63,728 nt of DNA from Corallococcus sp. AS-1-6 (GTDB lineage: Bacteria > Myxococcota > Myxococcia > Myxococcales > Myxococcaceae), in assembly GCF_020037015.1 (NCBI RefSeq), contig NZ_JAIQDE010000042.1:1-63728 (forward strand), given 5' to 3'. The notes beneath the pieces were generated by a model. It saw only the letters and a program-made list of their open reading frames with translations, did not search any database and was not told the DNA's origin. Position 1 is the stretch's first letter. Each line of letters opens with the position of its first letter. The translations under genes and the position numbers were made by a program. Of this stretch, positions 46,903 to 54,964 are shown one piece after another.

Positions 46903-48051
46903 TCAGCCGCGCACGGCGCGCACGGCGTCGTCCTGGAGCACCAGGCGCACGGTGGCGGCCCTGCCGTGGCCGAAGTGCTCGTAGGCGGCCTGCTCCAGCG
47001 CGGGGGCCAGGGCGGTGCGCAGGCCGCGGGCGCCCGTCTCGCGCTTGAGGGCGCGGGCGACGATCCACTCGCGCACGGCGGGGTCCACGGTGAGCTCCAG
47101 GCCCTCGTGGGCGAACTCGCGCTCCCAGGTGCGCAGCACGGTGTCCTGGAGGATGTCCCCCAGCGTGGCCGCGTCCAGCGGGTCGAAGGACACCAGCCGG
47201 TTGAAGCGGCCAATCAGCTCCGGGATGAAGCCGTAGCGGGAGAACGCGGTGGTGTTCTCCAGGTGCTCCTCCGTGATGCGCGTGGCGATGGACTCCAGGT
47301 CCTTCTGGCCGCCCTTGCCGGGCTCGCGGCCGAAGCCCACGCGCTCCACGTGGTTCAGGGTCGCGGCCGTGCCCCGGAAGCCGCTGAAGGCGCCGCAGGC
47401 GATGAAGGTGATGCAGCCCATGTCCAGGGACTCGGAGCGGATCCGGCTGGTGAAGCCGAAGTCCGGCGGGAAGGTGGCCTGCGCCGCGGAGAGCAGGTGC
47501 AGCAGGCTGCGCTGCACGCCGAAGCCGCTGACGTCCTTGGTGGTCTGCTGGCCGGAGAAGCGGCTGTCGGAGCGGCTGGTGGCGAGCTTGTCGAACTCGT
47601 CCATGCAGATGACGCCGCAGGCGGCCCACGCCGGGTCGCGCTCGGCGGCTTCGTAGAGGCGGGACAGGAGGGTGCTGACGTCGTCGCCCACGTAGCCCGT
47701 TTCGGAGAACTGGGTGGCGTCCGCGAGCACGGTGGGCACGCCGAGGATTTCGCGGAACATCAGCTCCACGAGGAACGTCTTGCCGGAGCCTGTGGGGCCC
47801 AGGAAGAGGGCGTTCTCGCGGGTGCCGGGCTCGGGCTCCAGCCCCTCCAGGTAGAGCCGGCGGATGCGGCGCAGGTGGCGGTAGGCGAGCACGGAGGCCG
47901 CGCGGCGGGCCTCGGGCTGGCCCCGGTAGCCCAGGTCGCCCAGGCGCGCGTCGATCTCCTGGGGCGACAGCACCTCCAGCGCGGCCACGCGCTCCTGGAT
48001 GGGCGGGCCTTCGGGGAAGGCGGAGGGTTCGACGCCGGAACGGGGAGACAT
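46903..48051 (-). CDS. ClpX-like AAA+ unfoldase without zinc domain
   Basis: A 382-residue ClpX-type AAA+ protein. Walker A is GPTGSGKT (K91), Walker B is VICMDEFDKLA, the pore loop is GYVG and the sensor/box region ARGL is near the C terminus (KRETGARGLRTALAP). The ClpX N-terminal zinc-binding domain is absent (the protein opens with a short variable stretch), yet a VGFG tetrapeptide sits where ClpX carries the IGF loop that docks ClpP. It is therefore a ClpX paralogue that may still bind ClpP. No clpP is encoded nearby. Confidence 0.82.
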   Translation of the reverse strand: MSPRSGVEPSAFPEGPPIQERVAALEVLSPQEIDARLGDLGYRGQPEARRAASVLAYRHLRRIRRLYLEGLEPEPGTRENALFLGPTGSGKTFLVELMFREILGVPTVLADATQFSETGYVGDDVSTLLSRLYEAAERDPAWAACGVICMDEFDKLATSRSDSRFSGQQTTKDVSGFGVQRSLLHLLSAAQATFPPDFGFTSRIRSESLDMGCITFIACGAFSGFRGTAATLNHVERVGFGREPGKGGQKDLESIATRITEEHLENTTAFSRYGFIPELIGRFNRLVSFDPLDAATLGDILQDTVLRTWEREFAHEGLELTVDPAVREWIVARALKRETGARGLRTALAPALEQAAYEHFGHGRAATVRLVLQDDAVRAVRG

Positions 48052-48125
48052 CGCGGTGAACTCCAGGAGGGGCGGGCTCGGTGGCGCCCCATCATCCGGG
48101 AGGCCCCGGGGCGCGACAAGCCACC

Positions 48126-48578
48126 CTACCGGATGTCGAGGATGCGGCCCTTGCCGTCGATGAGATAGGTGGCGCCCGCGTCCAGGACCACGGCGTCGGG
48201 TGGCATCTCCTCGCAGCGGTCGAGGTTGGCGGAGAAGGCGATGACGTACAAATCGTCGTTCACCTTCTGGATGCGGACGTCGAAGAGGTCCTTGCGCCCG
48301 AGGCAGCGGACCAGCCGTTCGTGATTGCCGCTGGCCTTCGCGCCCGGGGGGAAGAAGTCCTTCATCGCGGCCTGGAACGCGGCGAAGGTCGGACCATCCA
48401 GCTCGGTCGTCGTCTGGAACGCCTGCGGATCCCGGATGCGCGCCCCCTCTTCGGGAGGGATGCGTTCGGGCCGCTCGTATTTGTAATAGCCGAAGTAGCT
48501 ACAGCCCTGGCTCAGGACACAGACCATGACGCCGAGCAGAAGGGGCGCCAGACGCTGAGGCCGCGTGCGCACGTTCAT
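48126..48578 (-). CDS. lipoprotein coupled to JAMM lipoprotein
   Basis: A 150-residue lipoprotein (lipobox SQGC). Small single-domain mature part with two conserved-looking Cys residues; no known family. Its start (ATG at 48578) overlaps the stop of the upstream gene in ATGA, so both are made from one transcript in fixed ratio. It is probably periplasmic or outer-membrane anchored. Confidence 0.7.
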   Translation of the reverse strand: MNVRTRPQRLAPLLLGVMVCVLSQGCSYFGYYKYERPERIPPEEGARIRDPQAFQTTTELDGPTFAAFQAAMKDFFPPGAKASGNHERLVRCLGRKDLFDVRIQKVNDDLYVIAFSANLDRCEEMPPDAVVLDAGATYLIDGKGRILDIR

Positions 48579-49240
48579 GGCGTCCAGTCCTGCCCTTCGT
48601 AGAGCTCGATGTTGCCCTGGTCGTCGCTGACCGAGCCGATGGGAACCCAGACGCCTCCACGAAGCGCGGCCACCTCGCGGTCGGCGTAGTCGAATTTGTA
48701 GGCACGGCACTCGCCCGCTTTCTCCCGGTAGAACAGCAGGAGATGCCGCCGGAGGACCTTGCCGGTCCGCGAGTCGGCGATCCGCGAGGGAACCCACTCG
48801 CGGTCGCGCCCCATGTCCTTCTGGGAGAAGCGCCGGTTGTGGGGATGGTTGTGGCCCCTCCCCAGGATGACGGCATCCAGGTGCCGCGGATCATCCAGCT
48901 TCGTGGGGACCAGACAGGACTTCGTGCGGCCAACGCTCGTGCCTTGGACGTCGGACAGATGGCTCAGGTAGTACGCGTCCTCCGCACCCGAGTAATAGAC
49001 CAGCGCGCAGTACTCCATCCCGTAATCACCCGACGATGCCCCAGGCTGCCGGGTCATGATCTCACACGCGTTCCCGGCGAGTTCCTCCACCGTGGGAAAG
49101 GGGCCCGCGAGCGGACCGGTGACCTGGAGCTGTCCATCCGGAAGCTCACGGACGCGGACATCCGGGTTCGGTGTGGAGCACGCCACCATCAGCGCGGCCC
49201 ATGCCCAGGGCACGGCCCAATGGCTTCGCTGAATCCCCAT
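48575..49240 (-). CDS. lipoprotein with JAMM/MPN metalloprotease motif
   Basis: A 221-residue lipoprotein (lipobox LMVAC). The sequence GRGHNHPHNRRFSQKDM gives H130-x-H132-P with S139 and D142, and E76 stands upstream; together these match the JAMM zinc site (E ... HxHP ... SxxD) of JAB/MPN-fold isopeptidases or deubiquitinase-like enzymes. It is exported, unlike most JAMM proteins. It is translationally coupled to the next lipoprotein. Its GC is lower than most of the window. The substrate is unknown: peptidoglycan or a tagged protein are possible. Confidence 0.7.
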   Translation of the reverse strand: MGIQRSHWAVPWAWAALMVACSTPNPDVRVRELPDGQLQVTGPLAGPFPTVEELAGNACEIMTRQPGASSGDYGMEYCALVYYSGAEDAYYLSHLSDVQGTSVGRTKSCLVPTKLDDPRHLDAVILGRGHNHPHNRRFSQKDMGRDREWVPSRIADSRTGKVLRRHLLLFYREKAGECRAYKFDYADREVAALRGGVWVPIGSVSDDQGNIELYEGQDWTP

Positions 49241-49559
49241 GCGCGGTGTCCTGGTTCGAGGGCGCTTTCCTGGGGCTCATTCATTAGCATGGGAATTCGA
49301 GAAAAAGAAGACTAACTTTCCGAGTCTGACATACTTGGAATTGGGTGGAAAGTGACCCCTGGGGACTCCGGCATGTTACCTGTGGGGTCATGGGCTGACA
49401 ACAGGATGTCACGGGTTCAGTGAGACGCGGAAGCGGCATCCCGGGTCCGTCCTCCGGTCCGCACTCGTGGGCGCCCAGAGGTCGACCCGTGAACAGCGCC
49501 GCTCCCCGCGTGCGCGGGGTGCTCCCCGGAGCCGCGCGTGCGCATTAACACGGGCGCAC
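49241..49559. other. Divergent intergenic region with CRISPR-repeat-like hairpin
   Basis: A 319-base gap between the JAMM lipoprotein (minus strand) and treZ (plus strand). A hairpin CCCCGCG (49504-49510) with CGCGGGG (49513-49519) lies in the sequence GCTCCCCGCGTGCGCGGGGT, which resembles type I-E CRISPR repeats but occurs once. The left 150 bases are AT-richer and must hold the promoters of both genes, but no consensus was convincing. Confidence 0.4.
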
Positions 49560-51404
49560 ATGGCTCAATCGATTGAAGCTCGGTCCCAGGCGCCCCGGCT
49601 GGGTGCGTGGGTGGAGGGTTCCTCGGTGCGCTGGCGCGTCTGGGCGCCCGGCCACCAGGGCGTGGACGTGGTGCTCTACGACGCGGAGGACCGCGTCCTG
49701 CGCAAGGTGCCGCTCCCCCCCGAAGCGGACGGCTGCTTCGGCGGCGCGCTGCCGGACCTGGGCGAGGGCGCCCGCTACAAGCTCAGCGTGGACGGCGCGG
49801 ATCCGTTCCCCGACCCCTGGTCCCGCTCGCAACCCCAGGGCGTCCACGGCCCGTCGGAGGTGGTGGGCTCCGACCATGGCTGGACGGACTCGCACTGGAA
49901 GGGACCGGATCCGCAATCCCTGGTCATCTACGAGGTGCACGTGGGCACCGCCACGCCGGAGGGCACCTTCGAGGCGTTCATCCCGAAGCTCGCCCACCTG
50001 CGCGAGCTGGGCGTCAACACGCTGGAGCTGCTGCCGGTGGCCAGCTTCCCGGGCGCCCGCAACTGGGGCTACGACGGCGTGGACCTCTTCGCGCCGCAGG
50101 CCACCTACGGCGGACCCAGGGGCTTACGCAAGCTCATCGACGCGGCGCACGCGCACGGGCTCGCGGTGCTCATCGACGCCGTCTACAACCACTTTGGACC
50201 GGACGGGAACTACCTGCGCGCGTACTCGCCGCACTACTTCACCGGCAAGCACCACACGCCCTGGGGCGACGCGGTGAACTACGACAGCGAGGGCAGCCGC
50301 TTCGTGCGCTCGCTGGTGCTCTCCAACGTGGAGATGTGGATCCGCGACTACCACGCGGACGGCCTGCGCCTGGACGCCGCGCACGCCCTGGTGGATGACG
50401 GCCAGCCGCACCTGCTCGCTGAAATCGTGGAGCGTGCCCACGCCTCCGCCCCCGGCCGCCGCGTGGTCGTCATCGCCGAGGACGAGCGCAACGAGCGCAA
50501 GCTCGTCACGCCCGCGTCCGAGGGCGGCTACGGCCTGGACGGCGTCTGGGCGGATGACCTGCACCACCAGCTCCGGCGCGCCTTCGCGGGCGACCACGAG
50601 GGCTACTACCAGGACTACACCGGCAGCGCGGAGGACCTGGCCGCGACGCTGCGGCAGGGCTGGTTCTACACGGGCCAGAAGTCGAAGAACCTGGGCCACG
50701 CGCGCGGCACGGACCCGAAGGGGCTGGGGCCGTGGCACTTCGTCCACTGCATCCAGAACCATGACCAGGTGGGCAACCGGCCCCTCGGCAACCGCCTGTC
50801 GGAGGACGTGCCGCCGGCCGCCTACCGCGCCATGAGCACGCTGCTCCTGATGTCGCCCTTCACGCCGCTGCTCTTCATGGGCCAGGAGTGGAACGCGCGC
50901 ACGCCGTTCCTCTACTTCACGGACCACCACGCGGAGCTGGGCAAGCTCGTCACGGAGGGGCGCCGCAAGGAGTTCGCCGGCTTCTCGCGCTTCAAGGGCG
51001 AGGAGGTGCCGGACCCGCAGGCCCGCGACACCTTCACCCGCTCCACGCTGGACTGGGGCGAGCTGGACCACGCCGAGGCCGCGGGCGTGCACACGCTCTA
51101 CAAGGAGCTGCTGCGCCTGCGCGCCACGGAGCCCGTGCTCACCAGCCGTCAGGGCACGCACGACGCCCGCGCGCTGGGGCCGGACGCGTTCGTGCTGGAG
51201 CGCCGCGCGGAAGGGGACACGTTCCTCATCTTCGTGAACCTGCGCGGCTCGCTGGTGCACTCGCTGAACCCGCACGCGAGCGCGGGCATCGTCATGTGGA
51301 GCGAGAACCCGCGCTACGGCGGCGCCGTGGAGGCGTCCCCGCTCACCGGCAACGTCGTGCGCCTGGAGGGCCCCTCCGCGGCGGTGGTGAAGCTGCGCGA
51401 GTAA
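49560..51404 (+). CDS. treZ: malto-oligosyltrehalose trehalohydrolase (GH13)
   Basis: Releases trehalose from maltooligosyltrehalose, the second step of the TreY-TreZ pathway. An N-terminal beta domain (SVRWRVWAPGHQGVDVVLYD) precedes the catalytic barrel; the nucleophile is D272 (GLRLDAAHAL), the general acid E307 (VVVIAEDERN) and the third Asp D402 in QNHDQVGN. The TreZ-specific VYNHFGPDGNYL and LLFMGQEW segments are seen. The 614-residue length is normal. The ATG at 49560 begins the homologous N terminus. No treY partner lies in the window, so it must be elsewhere or the route is split. Confidence 0.9.
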   Translation: MAQSIEARSQAPRLGAWVEGSSVRWRVWAPGHQGVDVVLYDAEDRVLRKVPLPPEADGCFGGALPDLGEGARYKLSVDGADPFPDPWSRSQPQGVHGPSEVVGSDHGWTDSHWKGPDPQSLVIYEVHVGTATPEGTFEAFIPKLAHLRELGVNTLELLPVASFPGARNWGYDGVDLFAPQATYGGPRGLRKLIDAAHAHGLAVLIDAVYNHFGPDGNYLRAYSPHYFTGKHHTPWGDAVNYDSEGSRFVRSLVLSNVEMWIRDYHADGLRLDAAHALVDDGQPHLLAEIVERAHASAPGRRVVVIAEDERNERKLVTPASEGGYGLDGVWADDLHHQLRRAFAGDHEGYYQDYTGSAEDLAATLRQGWFYTGQKSKNLGHARGTDPKGLGPWHFVHCIQNHDQVGNRPLGNRLSEDVPPAAYRAMSTLLLMSPFTPLLFMGQEWNARTPFLYFTDHHAELGKLVTEGRRKEFAGFSRFKGEEVPDPQARDTFTRSTLDWGELDHAEAAGVHTLYKELLRLRATEPVLTSRQGTHDARALGPDAFVLERRAEGDTFLIFVNLRGSLVHSLNPHASAGIVMWSENPRYGGAVEASPLTGNVVRLEGPSAAVVKLRE

Positions 51405-51434
51405 CCCGCACGCAAAGGCAGACACTGTTTCACG

Positions 51435-51480
51435 CGCGGCCCGTCACCCCGGAGGCAGGGGAGGCGGGCCGCGATATTTC
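51435..51480 (+). terminator. Terminator nested in outer inverted repeat
   Basis: CGCGGCCCG (51435-51443) pairs with CGGGCCGCG (51465-51473), followed by ATATTTCC. An outer inverted repeat TGTTTCAC (51426-51433) and GTGAAACA (51487-51494) encloses it. Confidence 0.65.
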
Positions 51481-51554
51481 CGGACAGTGAAACATGCAAC
51501 GACAGGGAATGCCCTCGGGGGCTGGCCGGTACACGGCCCCCAGGAGGAAGCACC

Positions 51555-52847
51555 TTGTCTCAATCTCATCCATCGCCGTGGAAGCGGCACCTCACCACCG
51601 CGAGCGCGTTCCTGCTGCTCGGGGCCTCCGCGCCGGCGCTCGCCGCGTCCGGCTTCACCGCCGTCACCGCCAGCGGCAATGACGGCAACCTGCCGTCCGC
51701 GACCATCGACGGCAACCTCAGCACGCGCTGGTCCAGCGACGGCGTGGGGCAGTGGCTCCGGGGCGACCTGGGCAGCGTGCAGTCGCTGTCCGCGGTGGAC
51801 ATCGCCTGGCACCGGGGCAACGAGCGGACCAACACGTTTGTCCTCGCCACGTCCACGGACGGCGCCACCTGGTCCACGGCCGTGTCCACGACGTCGTCCG
51901 GCACCACCGCGAACTTCGAGCGCTACAGCTTCACCCCGCGCAACGCCCGCTACGTGCGCGTCACCGTCAACGGCAACTCCGTCAACACCTGGGCCAGCAT
52001 CGCGGAGTGGGCCGCCATCACCGGCACCACCACGCCGCCGCCCACGCCGCCGCCCGCGCCCGCTCCCACGGTGGGCCAGGACCGCTTCGGCGTCACCATG
52101 CTCTACCCCTCGCAGTCCGGGGGCGAGGCGTGGACGCTGGCGGACAACGCGCTGGCGGATTCTCGCTTCGACCCGCAGGACACGATTACGCGCAACAGCG
52201 ACGGCTCCTGGAAGATGAAGGACAAGCAGGTGCGGATGAGCGTCTTCACGTCCACGGGCTATGACGACAGGAAGATTCCCACCTACGACCGGGACGTGCT
52301 CGCGAGCCGCGGCTACATGCAGGCGCCGAACGACTGGAAGAACATCGAGATGACCGGCTTCGTGAAGGTCAACGCCGTGTCCGACGCGAAGGACAACTTC
52401 GCGTGGTACGCGCGCGGCGGGAAGCACAACGACAAGTACTCCGGCTGCGAGGGCAGCAGCTACAAGGCCGGCCTGCACTACGACGGCCGCGCCCGCTGGG
52501 AGAAGGAGACCTGGCACGTCTCCTATGACCAGACGCCCTACGTCACCGCCACCTCCGCGCTCAAGGGCCGCTGGGTGGGCTTCAAGGCCGTCATGCGCAA
52601 CGTCACCGTCAGCGGCCAGACGGCGGTGAAGCTGGAGCTCTACGTCAACGAGAACGCGGACAAGGTGACGTGGAAGAAGGCCTACGACTACACGGACGCC
52701 GGCAGGTGGGGCGGCGACGCCCAGCACTGCGGCGGCGCCGTGCCCGCGGCGCCCATCACCTGGGGCGGCCCCATCGCGGTGTTCCGCTGGGACAACGCGA
52801 CGGACGTGGACTTCAAGTGGCTGAGTGTTCGCGAAATCCAGCCCTGA
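51555..52847 (+). CDS. secreted F5/8 type C (discoidin)-domain protein, TTG start
   Basis: A 430-residue exported protein. The signal peptide ends near ALAASG, then an F5/8C (CBM32-like) sugar-binding domain (about 32-155, VTASGNDGNLPSATIDGN then YVRVTVNGNSVNTWASIAEW), a Pro/Thr linker, and a C-terminal domain (about 175-430) of unknown family with a beta-sandwich feel (FRWDNATDVDFKWLSVREI at the end). It could be a polysaccharide lyase or a carbohydrate-binding surface protein. TTG is the start: AGGAGGAAG precedes it by about five bases and no ATG or GTG in frame gives a signal peptide. Confidence 0.7.
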   Translation: MSQSHPSPWKRHLTTASAFLLLGASAPALAASGFTAVTASGNDGNLPSATIDGNLSTRWSSDGVGQWLRGDLGSVQSLSAVDIAWHRGNERTNTFVLATSTDGATWSTAVSTTSSGTTANFERYSFTPRNARYVRVTVNGNSVNTWASIAEWAAITGTTTPPPTPPPAPAPTVGQDRFGVTMLYPSQSGGEAWTLADNALADSRFDPQDTITRNSDGSWKMKDKQVRMSVFTSTGYDDRKIPTYDRDVLASRGYMQAPNDWKNIEMTGFVKVNAVSDAKDNFAWYARGGKHNDKYSGCEGSSYKAGLHYDGRARWEKETWHVSYDQTPYVTATSALKGRWVGFKAVMRNVTVSGQTAVKLELYVNENADKVTWKKAYDYTDAGRWGGDAQHCGGAVPAAPITWGGPIAVFRWDNATDVDFKWLSVREIQP

Positions 52848-52934
52848 ACCCCGCGTGAAGCCAGGCTCGCGCGCGGTCTGACGCAGGACGGCAGGCCGCG
52901 CGCAGGGCGGGCGGGGAGGCCCCGGTGGGGGTGT

Positions 52935-52960
52935 CCCCGCCCCTGGGAGGCGGGGCTTTC
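52935..52960 (+). terminator. GC hairpin terminator
   Basis: CCCCGCC (52935-52941) and GGCGGGG (52949-52955) with a 7-base loop, then CTTTCC. It probably ends the discoidin-protein gene. Confidence 0.6.
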
Positions 52961-53000
52961 CATCGACAGGGGGCGCCGGGGTGGGCAGCATGGCGCCGCC

Positions 53001-54431
53001 ATGAACGTCGACCAAGCCCTCGCCTCGTCCGAGCGCATCTGGGAGCAGGAGATCCTCCCGGCGCTGGAGCGCTACATCCGCATCCCCAACAAGTCGCCCG
53101 CCTTCGACCCGGACTGGGTGAAGTCCGGCCACATGGAGCAGGCCGTCCAGCTCATCGCGGACTGGTGCCGCGCGCAGGCCACGCACCTGCCGGGGCTGAC
53201 GGTGGAGGTGGTGCGGCTGAAGACGGCGGACGGCAAGGACCGCACGCCGGTCATCTACATGGAGGTGCCGGGCACGCGCGGTGACGACACCGTGCTGCTC
53301 TACGGGCACCTGGACAAGCAGCCGGAGATGACCGGCTGGCGCGAGGGCCTGACGCCGTGGACCCCCGTGCGCGAGGGCGACAAGCTCTTCGGGCGCGGCG
53401 GCGCGGATGACGGCTACTCCGCGTTCGCGTCGCTGTCCGCGCTGCGCCTGCTGAAGGAGCAGGGCGTGCCGCACGCGCGCTGCGCCATCGTCATCGAGGC
53501 GTGCGAGGAGAGCGGCAGCTACGACCTGCCCGCGTACATCGAGGCGCTGGCGCCGCGCATCGGCAAGCCGTCGCTGGTGGTGTGCCTGGACTCGGGCTGC
53601 GCGAACTACGAGCAGCTCTGGATGACCACCAGCCTGCGCGGCATGGTGGCCGGCAACCTGCGCGTGGACATCCTCACGGAGGGCGTGCACTCCGGTGACG
53701 CGACGGGCGTGGTGGCGTCCTCCATGCGCATCATGCGGATGCTGCTGTCGCGCGTGGAGGACGAGGCGACGGGCCACATCAAGGTGCAGGCCCTGCACAC
53801 GGAGATTCCGGAGGGCCGGCGCCAGCAGGCGAAGGCCGCCGCCCAGACGATGGGCGACGAGCTGTTCTCGAAGTTCCCCTGGGTGGAGGGCGCGCGTCCG
53901 GTGACGACGGACGGCGTGGAGCTGGTGCTCAACCGCACCTGGCGTCCGGCGCTGGCGCTGACGGGCGTGGAGGGCGTGCCGGGTCTGGCGAGCGCGGGCA
54001 ACGTGCTGCGCCCCTTCACGACGTGGAAGCTGTCCATGCGCATCCCGCCGCGCGTGGACCCCAAGGTGGCCGCGAAGGCGCTGAAGGACACGCTGGAGAA
54101 GGATCCGCCGTACGGCGCGAAGGTGTCCTTCGAAGGCGACAAGGCGTCGGTGGGCTGGGACGCGCCGCCGCTGGCCGGCTGGCTGTCCAGCGCGGTGGAG
54201 AGCGCGTCCAAGGCGTGCTTCGGCAAGCCCGCGATGGCGATGGGCGAGGGTGGCACCATCCCGTTCATGGGCATGCTGGGCGAGCGCTTCCCGGAGGCGC
54301 AGTTCCTCATCACGGGCCTCCTGGGGCCGGGCAGCAACGCGCACGGGCCCAATGAGTTCCTGCACATCCCCACGGGCAAGAAGCTGACCGCCGCGGTGGC
54401 GAGCGTCGTCGCGGACCACTTCAAGCGGTAG
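53001..54431 (+). CDS. M20 family metallopeptidase/dipeptidase
   Basis: A 476-residue zinc aminoacylase/dipeptidase-type enzyme. The metal and catalytic landmarks appear in order: YGHLDKQPEMTGW (His then catalytic Asp), RGGADDGYSAF (bridging Asp), EACEESGSYD (catalytic Glu pair), LDSGCANYE (Asp), and the late His in GPNEFLHIP. The dimerisation domain lies between about residues 210 and 345. It is likely cytoplasmic. A plain ATG start without a clear ribosome binding site. A VOC protein follows in the same direction. Confidence 0.85.
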   Translation: MNVDQALASSERIWEQEILPALERYIRIPNKSPAFDPDWVKSGHMEQAVQLIADWCRAQATHLPGLTVEVVRLKTADGKDRTPVIYMEVPGTRGDDTVLLYGHLDKQPEMTGWREGLTPWTPVREGDKLFGRGGADDGYSAFASLSALRLLKEQGVPHARCAIVIEACEESGSYDLPAYIEALAPRIGKPSLVVCLDSGCANYEQLWMTTSLRGMVAGNLRVDILTEGVHSGDATGVVASSMRIMRMLLSRVEDEATGHIKVQALHTEIPEGRRQQAKAAAQTMGDELFSKFPWVEGARPVTTDGVELVLNRTWRPALALTGVEGVPGLASAGNVLRPFTTWKLSMRIPPRVDPKVAAKALKDTLEKDPPYGAKVSFEGDKASVGWDAPPLAGWLSSAVESASKACFGKPAMAMGEGGTIPFMGMLGERFPEAQFLITGLLGPGSNAHGPNEFLHIPTGKKLTAAVASVVADHFKR

Positions 54432-54490
54432 TGCCTCACCGGAGGACGGGGCTGCCGTGCCCCGTCCTTCCCGGACCTCCTGGAGCCCTT

Positions 54491-54910
54491 GTGCCGAGCA
54501 AGCCCCGCCGCACCGGCCATGTCCGTTCGCAGCCCCTCATCGCGGTGCGCGACGTGGAGGCGAGCAGCCGCTGGTACCAGGCGGTGCTCGGCTGCGAGAG
54601 CGGGCACGGCGGGCCCGAGTACGAGATGCTGCTGAACAACGGCGAGCTCGTGCTCCAGCTCCACGCGTGGGACCTGGACGAGCACGCGAACCTGATGGGG
54701 CCGGACACGGCGCCGCGAGGCCACGGCGTGCTGCTGTGGTTCGAGACCACGGACTTCGACGCGTGCGTGGAGGCGGCGCGGGCGCTGAAGGCGGAGTGGG
54801 TGGAGGCGCCGCACGTGAACCCGAACTCGCGCCGCTGGGAGTTCTGGGCAAAGGACCCGGACGGCTACGTGGTCGTCGTGGCCGCGGAGTCGCGAGCGAA
54901 GCGCTCCTGA
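54491..54910 (+). CDS. VOC/glyoxalase-like protein
   Basis: A 139-residue protein of two beta-alpha-beta3 modules. LIAVRDVEASSRWYQAVLGCE and the later KDPDGYVVVVAAE are typical of the vicinal oxygen chelate fold used by glyoxalase I, bleomycin-resistance and fosfomycin-resistance proteins; candidate metal ligands are a Gln/His on strand 1 and a Glu or Asp near the end, not firmly placed. The GTG at 54491 is chosen; a GTG at 54431 overlapping the M20 stop would add 20 residues of unlikely sequence. Convergent with the kinase gene. Confidence 0.8.
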   Translation: MPSKPRRTGHVRSQPLIAVRDVEASSRWYQAVLGCESGHGGPEYEMLLNNGELVLQLHAWDLDEHANLMGPDTAPRGHGVLLWFETTDFDACVEAARALKAEWVEAPHVNPNSRRWEFWAKDPDGYVVVVAAESRAKRS

Positions 54911-54964
54911 AGCGCTTCACCCGGGCAAGGCTTGTCCGCCGGACCGGCGGCACGAAGAGGCGCC

